DNA of 34,525 bases, from positions 1 through 34,525 of the forward strand of contig JALHSY010000007.1 of assembly GCA_022865455.1 (NCBI GenBank). Direction: 5' to 3'. The stretch comes from Candidatus Bathyarchaeota archaeon. GTDB taxonomy: Archaea; Thermoproteota; Bathyarchaeia; Bathyarchaeales; Bathycorpusculaceae. The notes under the pieces were generated by a model that saw only the letters and a list, made by a program, of their open reading frames with translations, searched no databases and was not told the DNA's origin. Shown here piece after piece: positions 30,343 to 34,525 of this stretch. Each line of letters opens with the position of its first letter. Position 1 is the first letter of the stretch. The position numbers and the translations under genes are program-made.

Positions 30343-32295
30343 CTACGGGTTAAGGTGCTTCTTGAAGAAATCTACAATCTTCGTGTAGCAAAGCACCTTG
30401 TTCTTGAACTTTATCACGTCGTGCCCCTCATCCTCAAAGACTAGAAATTCCGTCTCAACACCGTTCGCTTTCAGGTTTTCAGCTATCTCTTTTGATTCTG
30501 CCGCAAGCACTCTTGGGTCGTTCCTTCCCTGAAGAACCAGCATTGGGCACTTGACGTTCTTCAGGTAGGTCCTCGGCGAACGTTCCATGAGAAATTCTTT
30601 GTCCTTCTCAGGATGGCCGACGGACAGGTAGAAGAACGTTCGCCATGATTCAGGAAGCCTATAGATGAACGCAATCAAGTCATACGGGCCGAACATGTCA
30701 CATGCAGCCTGCCAAAGATCAGGATATCTCGACACAAGCGTCAAGGTCATGTACCCACCATAAGAACGACCTATCACGGCGCGTCGTGATGAATCGGTGC
30801 GAGAATCTTTTTCCAGCATCTTCAAGCCTTCTATATGGTCAAGCATGTCCTTGCCTCCCCAGTCGTGATCCACGCGCTTCATATATTGCAAGCCGTAGCC
30901 CGCGCTGCCCCTGACGTTCGGCACAAACACAGCAAACCCGTTCAAAGTCAGGAACTGGATCAGGGGCATCGAGAACCACGTGAAGTCGGGTCGTTCTTGA
31001 CTCTGCGGTCCCCCATGGACATACAGAACCAGAGGTCTTGAGCCTTTGAAGCCCAAAAGCTCGGAGGGCAGGTACAGCCGCGCCGAAACCCTCAAACCAT
31101 CAAAACTAGTGTAGCTGGCATCTTCTCCTTGAGAAAGAAACTTGGGACCTATACCCAGCACCCGTTCTTTGGATAATACTTTCGGGGTTTCCGAGGTTGA
31201 GTCTGGTGGGTAGAGGTAAACCTGCGCTGGGTTGTTTGCTGTTGCAAACGAGAGCACATATCCTACTTTGGTTTCTCCCGCATTTTCCTGCAACTCGAAC
31301 TCGTATCCCATCAACACGCCTCCAGAGAGAGGCGGCAGGCCGCAGAGAGTACGCTCCACGTCCAACTGCTTTCGTCCTTCATTCTCGCGCAGTCTGCACT
31401 CATACAGCCAAGAACACCCGTCAATGTTGTACTCCAACAGAAAACGGTCCTTGTCGACAAGTTTGATGTCGGCGAGCTCTCCCATCCCCTTGTGTCTAAG
31501 CCCAGAAACTGGCACTTCAAGAACATTGGCCGGCCCATCAAGTGACAAGTAGCTTGCGCTTCCTTCATCGCTGAAGAGGTTCGATCTGAACAAGAGTCCC
31601 CCTTCGTCTGGCGTGAAGCTGCAGTTTCCGATTCCCGACAGCTTCACTTGCTGATTCTCCGTTCTCTTCTCGATAGGAACCCCGTAAAGCAGCTGTCTTT
31701 CAGCCATGCCTTTCCGCCAAACGTAGAGCACATTGTCTGCGGCAGTGTAGCCGTCTGCGAGAATCACTGTGGAATGGTCGGGGTTGGCGCCGTTATAGTA
31801 GTTGCCGTAAATGCTTGTGCCCAGAGAAGTGACATTAAGGGTGGCTAAATCCACCATTAAACATTCCAGATTTGGGGTTTTGCGGTCGTCTCGAGTGAAG
31901 TATGCAATGTTCTTCTTTACATCGCAGTGAGGACATGTCACTTGCTCGTTCTTGTATTTGTCGCCGAATATCGGTTCTGGAATCCCGCCTTCAAGGGGGA
32001 CAAGGCACGGTTGGTAGTTTTCGTTTCCGTTCTCGTCAATCATCACAAGAACCTTGCCAAGTTTAGGCAGAACGAAATAGTTGTAACCAGCCATTAGATG
32101 CGGGTTCTGCAGGGCAAGACCTGCAGGCAACAAAGGCTCCGGCATGCTCCCGTTTTGATCCATCACATATAGACTCATTACGCCGCTCATGTCGCTGATG
32201 AAGTACACTTTGCCATCTGCCAACTGCGGAGAGAGCAATAATCTGGCTGACAGCAGCGACTGAATTGAAAACCGACCGCTTCTCCCTTCATTCAT
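30343..32295 (-). CDS. S9-family prolyl oligopeptidase / acylaminoacyl-peptidase-like serine peptidase
   Basis: A 650-residue, probably cytoplasmic peptidase acting on short peptides. An N-terminal beta-propeller region (about 15-390) precedes an alpha/beta-hydrolase domain. It has HGGP (427-430, oxyanion), nucleophile Ser511 in GRSYGGYM, Asp593 in GRNDPR and His625 in EGHD. A CPHC pair at about 121-124 in the propeller is unusual and could bind metal or form a disulfide. The frame opens at TTG 32304, but ATG 32295 with GGAGAT upstream is preferred. No signal peptide is visible. A peptidase next to amino-acid catabolic genes fits a peptide-using heterotroph, though they are not in one operon. 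Confidence 0.88.
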   Translation of the reverse strand: MNEGRSGRFSIQSLLSARLLLSPQLADGKVYFISDMSGVMSLYVMDQNGSMPEPLLPAGLALQNPHLMAGYNYFVLPKLGKVLVMIDENGNENYQPCLVPLEGGIPEPIFGDKYKNEQVTCPHCDVKKNIAYFTRDDRKTPNLECLMVDLATLNVTSLGTSIYGNYYNGANPDHSTVILADGYTAADNVLYVWRKGMAERQLLYGVPIEKRTENQQVKLSGIGNCSFTPDEGGLLFRSNLFSDEGSASYLSLDGPANVLEVPVSGLRHKGMGELADIKLVDKDRFLLEYNIDGCSWLYECRLRENEGRKQLDVERTLCGLPPLSGGVLMGYEFELQENAGETKVGYVLSFATANNPAQVYLYPPDSTSETPKVLSKERVLGIGPKFLSQGEDASYTSFDGLRVSARLYLPSELLGFKGSRPLVLYVHGGPQSQERPDFTWFSMPLIQFLTLNGFAVFVPNVRGSAGYGLQYMKRVDHDWGGKDMLDHIEGLKMLEKDSRTDSSRRAVIGRSYGGYMTLTLVSRYPDLWQAACDMFGPYDLIAFIYRLPESWRTFFYLSVGHPEKDKEFLMERSPRTYLKNVKCPMLVLQGRNDPRVLAAESKEIAENLKANGVETEFLVFEDEGHDVIKFKNKVLCYTKIVDFFKKHLNP

Positions 32296-32385
32296 GTTAC
32301 TCAAATCTCCAAACTAAACACAAGTCCGAGGCTCCCAGATATAAACTGTGCCACTTGCAGGTTCAGCAGCAAGCAACGGATTATG

Positions 32386-32907
32386 CTAGTCGGAGTTCAG
32401 TTGAAGTTGGTATGTGACGAGGGTTATCTTGTTACCCCACGGAGCTTCCATCGTGACTTCTTTGACTGCCGCAAAACTGTTCTTCTCATAGAATCGTCTA
32501 GCGTGCGTTTCTCCTTTACCGGCATTCACGATGATGGCTTTCGTCCCTTTTCGTTTTTCGTCTTTCACCACCTTAGCCAGAAGCTGTGTTCCGATGCCTT
32601 TCCTTGCGTATTCTGGAAAAACTACGATTCGATCGAGTTCTGTCGTGTCTGCTTCTCGCTGGATGGTTTGGGCAAAACCCAAGATTTCGCATCTGTTTTC
32701 GAGGGCAAGGTATATCGTTGTTTTTGCAGAAGCAGCCGCCTCCAACAGCGTCTTTTCAGAGAAGGCTTTCTTGACATATTCTTTTGGAATACCGAATTTG
32801 GCAACGTTGTCCTGATAGATTTGACTGCTCTTGTCTTCTAGCAGTTTCAAGAGCTTTCTACTGAGAGCTCGAACGCCACTCTTGGTTGCTTCGCTGACGG
32901 TGATCAT
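32386..32907 (-). CDS. GNAT-family N-acetyltransferase
   Basis: A 173-residue acetyl-CoA-dependent transferase. The GNAT core is visible as LDRIVVFPEYARKGIGTQLL (motif A with the pyrophosphate loop RKGIG), then KAIIVNAGKGETHARRFYEKNSF (motif B with the typical FYEKNSF). The first 60 residues are helical with less similarity, probably a substrate domain. The acceptor (amine, protein N terminus or small molecule) is not predictable. ATG 32907 starts 33 bases after pcc1 on the same strand, so it likely forms one transcript with recJ-like and pcc1. Confidence 0.8.
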   Translation of the reverse strand: MITVSEATKSGVRALSRKLLKLLEDKSSQIYQDNVAKFGIPKEYVKKAFSEKTLLEAAASAKTTIYLALENRCEILGFAQTIQREADTTELDRIVVFPEYARKGIGTQLLAKVVKDEKRKGTKAIIVNAGKGETHARRFYEKNSFAAVKEVTMEAPWGNKITLVTYQLQLNSD

Positions 32908-32939
32908 GCGCTTTCACGATCTCTTCTCTCCACGCGCGT

Positions 32940-33185
32940 TTAAAGCTTCTTTGTTGTTTGCAGAGTGTTTTCCGCCGTACAAACGGAGAAGAGCAGGTCG
33001 TCAATCGTTGCAATGAAAGTTGGAAGTTTTCCATAGTGTTCTATTCGTGTAATGACTTTCTTTCCTTCGACAGTGGTTTTGACTGACAAGTTGCGCGGTG
33101 TTTTGAAGTTGTCCGGCGAGACAGCTTCTGCCACGGCTTGGGCGATCTTTGCGCCATCATATTCAACTACTATTTCAGCTTCCAA
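32940..33185 (-). CDS. pcc1: KEOPS complex subunit Pcc1
   Basis: An 81-residue protein matching Pcc1, the dimerisation subunit of KEOPS, which makes t6A37 in tRNAs that read ANN codons. Key segments are an N-terminal EAEIVVEYDG strand, AVSPDNFKTPRNLSV and a terminal helix TFIATIDDLLFSV. The start is TTG 33185, overlapping the end of the DHH phosphoesterase gene by 11 bases; no ATG is available in frame, and the N terminus aligns naturally with the family. The Pcc1-RecJ-like pairing suggests co-expression of tRNA modification with nucleic-acid metabolism. Confidence 0.85.
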   Translation of the reverse strand: MEAEIVVEYDGAKIAQAVAEAVSPDNFKTPRNLSVKTTVEGKKVITRIEHYGKLPTFIATIDDLLFSVCTAENTLQTTKKL

Positions 33186-34525
33186 TCTTTTCGCCTTTCA
33201 GTTGCTTTCCAATTAATTCGTTGACGATTTGTATGAAGACGCCGATGCTTTCCATGGGAACTTGTGCTCCAGCTGCTACGTTGTGCCCGCCGCCTTTTCC
33301 TTGAAGTTTCCCTGCCGCTACTTGCATGACCTCGGCGAGGTTGATGCCCTTGTTTGTCATGGTGTCCATGGTTCTTGCGGAGATCTTTGCCAAACCTTCT
33401 TCTTCGACGTTGGCGTAGGCGATCAATGGTTTTTCAGGGTTCGGCAAGCTTGTGGAAAGAATGGACGAGATTGCGCCGACTATCTTGTCGTTTATGAAGC
33501 TTTCACCATAGATAACGTAGATGTTTTCCAGTTCCTTCATTCTTTCAGGCTTCTCCATCACCCAGCCGAGATACTTGCTAATTGCTCTCCGATAGTCTTC
33601 GAGCACCTTGTTTGAGGCTTCAAGGGCTGAGCCTCTGTCGCCCATGCAGACCGCCACACCTAGGCTTGGTTTGTCCATGCGGCCCGTTGCATTCAACAAG
33701 ACGGCGAATTCCCTGGCGTCGCGGATTGGAGTCCAAGGTTCCTCGTTGTTCAGAGTGTAAACGTGCCCAATGAGGTTTGTTACCTCGTAACGTAGGCCTT
33801 TCGAGAGCAGGTAGTCTGCAAGAGCCGAACACAGCCGCTTCTTCTCCTCGTCAGACAAGTCTCTGAGGGCGCGCCACTTTTCGCCGTCTCTGGGTTTGAT
33901 GCCCAAACTTGCCAAGAAGGCTAGACTTTTGTCTTCTTCACCGCTTATGCCAGGTATGAACGGGTGGGTTGTTGATGCCAAGGTTCTATGTATGGGTCGT
34001 GTTTCTCTGCCGAAGAATATCAGATCCTTCTCAACCGTTAACAGACTCGCACTTGTTGCGTCTTCAACAATCTTCTCATTAAGCCCGCCCAGCAATCTCT
34101 GATCATACTTGTCCTGCAGGTCTCCAAGCGCTCCGACCACGGCAACAGGCGCTAGGTCAACGTTAACTTTGTCTATAGCTTTAGCTACAAAATATGCGAC
34201 GCCTGCACCGCTTATGTCACGCGCGCCATCAATCCCATGCACATGTGGGTTTACTTGCACGATGTTGTCCTTTTCTTTGCCGATGATCTGATGATGATCC
34301 AGAATTACGATTTTGAAGGTTGCAAGTTTGTCATTTACAAAGTCTATGTAGCCGCTTCCTAGGTCTGAAAAGACTATCAGCTGCGGCTGTTCCGAGAGGA
34401 TTTCGCTTACGGTTTTGTCGTTGATCCATTGGGTTACCTGAATCCTAAACTTAGCATCGAGTCTGGCCAACATCTTGCCGATTATGCCTGCCGCTGAGAT
34501 GCCGTCAGCATCTAGATGTGAGAAA
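33175..34525 (-). CDS. DHH-family phosphoesterase, archaeal RecJ-like (5'-truncated by the window end)
   Basis: The frame is open to the last base, so the N terminus is missing. Upstream of the ATG at 34473 it already reads SHLDADGISAAG, DHH motif I, so that ATG is internal. SDLGSG and LDHHQ supply motifs II and III with the catalytic Asp and His pair for Mn2+ binding. GKGGGHNVAAGAQ near the C terminus is the DHHA1 substrate-binding motif. These define a RecJ-like single-strand exonuclease or nanoRNase-type phosphohydrolase. Archaeal members include the GINS-associated nuclease. It overlaps pcc1 by 11 bases at its 3' end. The family is sure; the specific substrate is not. Confidence 0.88.
   Translation of the reverse strand, partial: FSHLDADGISAAGIIGKMLARLDAKFRIQVTQWINDKTVSEILSEQPQLIVFSDLGSGYIDFVNDKLATFKIVILDHHQIIGKEKDNIVQVNPHVHGIDGARDISGAGVAYFVAKAIDKVNVDLAPVAVVGALGDLQDKYDQRLLGGLNEKIVEDATSASLLTVEKDLIFFGRETRPIHRTLASTTHPFIPGISGEEDKSLAFLASLGIKPRDGEKWRALRDLSDEEKKRLCSALADYLLSKGLRYEVTNLIGHVYTLNNEEPWTPIRDAREFAVLLNATGRMDKPSLGVAVCMGDRGSALEASNKVLEDYRRAISKYLGWVMEKPERMKELENIYVIYGESFINDKIVGAISSILSTSLPNPEKPLIAYANVEEEGLAKISARTMDTMTNKGINLAEVMQVAAGKLQGKGGGHNVAAGAQVPMESIGVFIQIVNELIGKQLKGEKIGS

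Overview
The window looks archaeal, and most likely comes from a TACK-lineage archaeon. My best guess is Bathyarchaeia (MCG) or a close relative. Three eukaryote-like ribosomal proteins (eS25, eS17, eS1), an HMf-type histone, the KEOPS subunit Pcc1, a coenzyme F420 ligase (CofE) and AT-rich TATA-type promoters all point to archaea. eS25 is known from TACK archaea rather than Euryarchaeota. A single-fold histone plus a eukaryotic-type topoisomerase IB argues against classical Crenarchaeota. HdrA/MvhD and 2-oxoacid:ferredoxin oxidoreductase genes suggest an anaerobe. The lineage is an inference from gene content; no rRNA gene is present to test it.

Layout. 1-1622 (+): a truncated COG2403 GTPase-like gene and a cyclophilin-fold protein. 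1611-3825 (-): an unknown helical protein, eS25, the histone and a broken zincin metallopeptidase. 3906-5451 (+): TatD hydrolase, eS17 and a helical protein. 5459-7722 (-) and 7820-9196 (+): aminotransferase and glyoxylate/hydroxypyruvate reductase, divergent from glycerate 2-kinase. 9218-11136 (+): MoaD-like protein, CofE and a sugar isomerase with a probable frameshift. 11133-11885 (-): an ECF S-component-like membrane protein. 11949-15821 (+): SAM hydroxide adenosyltransferase, a small metallopeptidase, topoisomerase IB and an arrestin-like zinc-ribbon protein. 15989-20768 (-): DUF47/PhoU-like protein, MoaE, 5-oxoprolinase subunits PxpC-PxpB-PxpA and a 2,4-diaminopentanoate dehydrogenase-like enzyme. 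20925-27634 (+): a six-gene redox operon. 27631-34525 (-): eS1, SerRS, a DUF998 membrane protein, an S9 peptidase, a GNAT, Pcc1 and a truncated DHH/RecJ-like phosphoesterase.

The centre of interest is 17227-27634. One operon makes glutamate from 5-oxoproline. It is divergent from an operon encoding an HdrC-GltD fusion, an HdrA-MvhD fusion and a complete four-subunit 2-oxoacid (probably 2-oxoglutarate):ferredoxin oxidoreductase. Read together they suggest a catabolic route from 5-oxoproline through glutamate and 2-oxoglutarate to succinyl-CoA. Reduced ferredoxin would be recycled by an Hdr-like flavoprotein that has an NAD(P)H module but no HdrB. The 156-base intergenic region carries a TATA box on each strand and a 7-2-7 inverted repeat abutting the redox-operon TATA box.

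A second metabolic group (aminotransferase, GyaR, glycerate kinase) fits interconversion of glyoxylate, hydroxypyruvate, glycerate and 2-phosphoglycerate. No tRNA, rRNA, CRISPR array, insertion sequence or integrase was seen. Gene density is high, and no stretch longer than 300 bases lacks a gene or gene remnant. Two genes carry probable single-base frameshifts (about 3560-3575 and 10325-10330) and one of them also an in-frame amber codon. Read-level checking would decide whether these are real.
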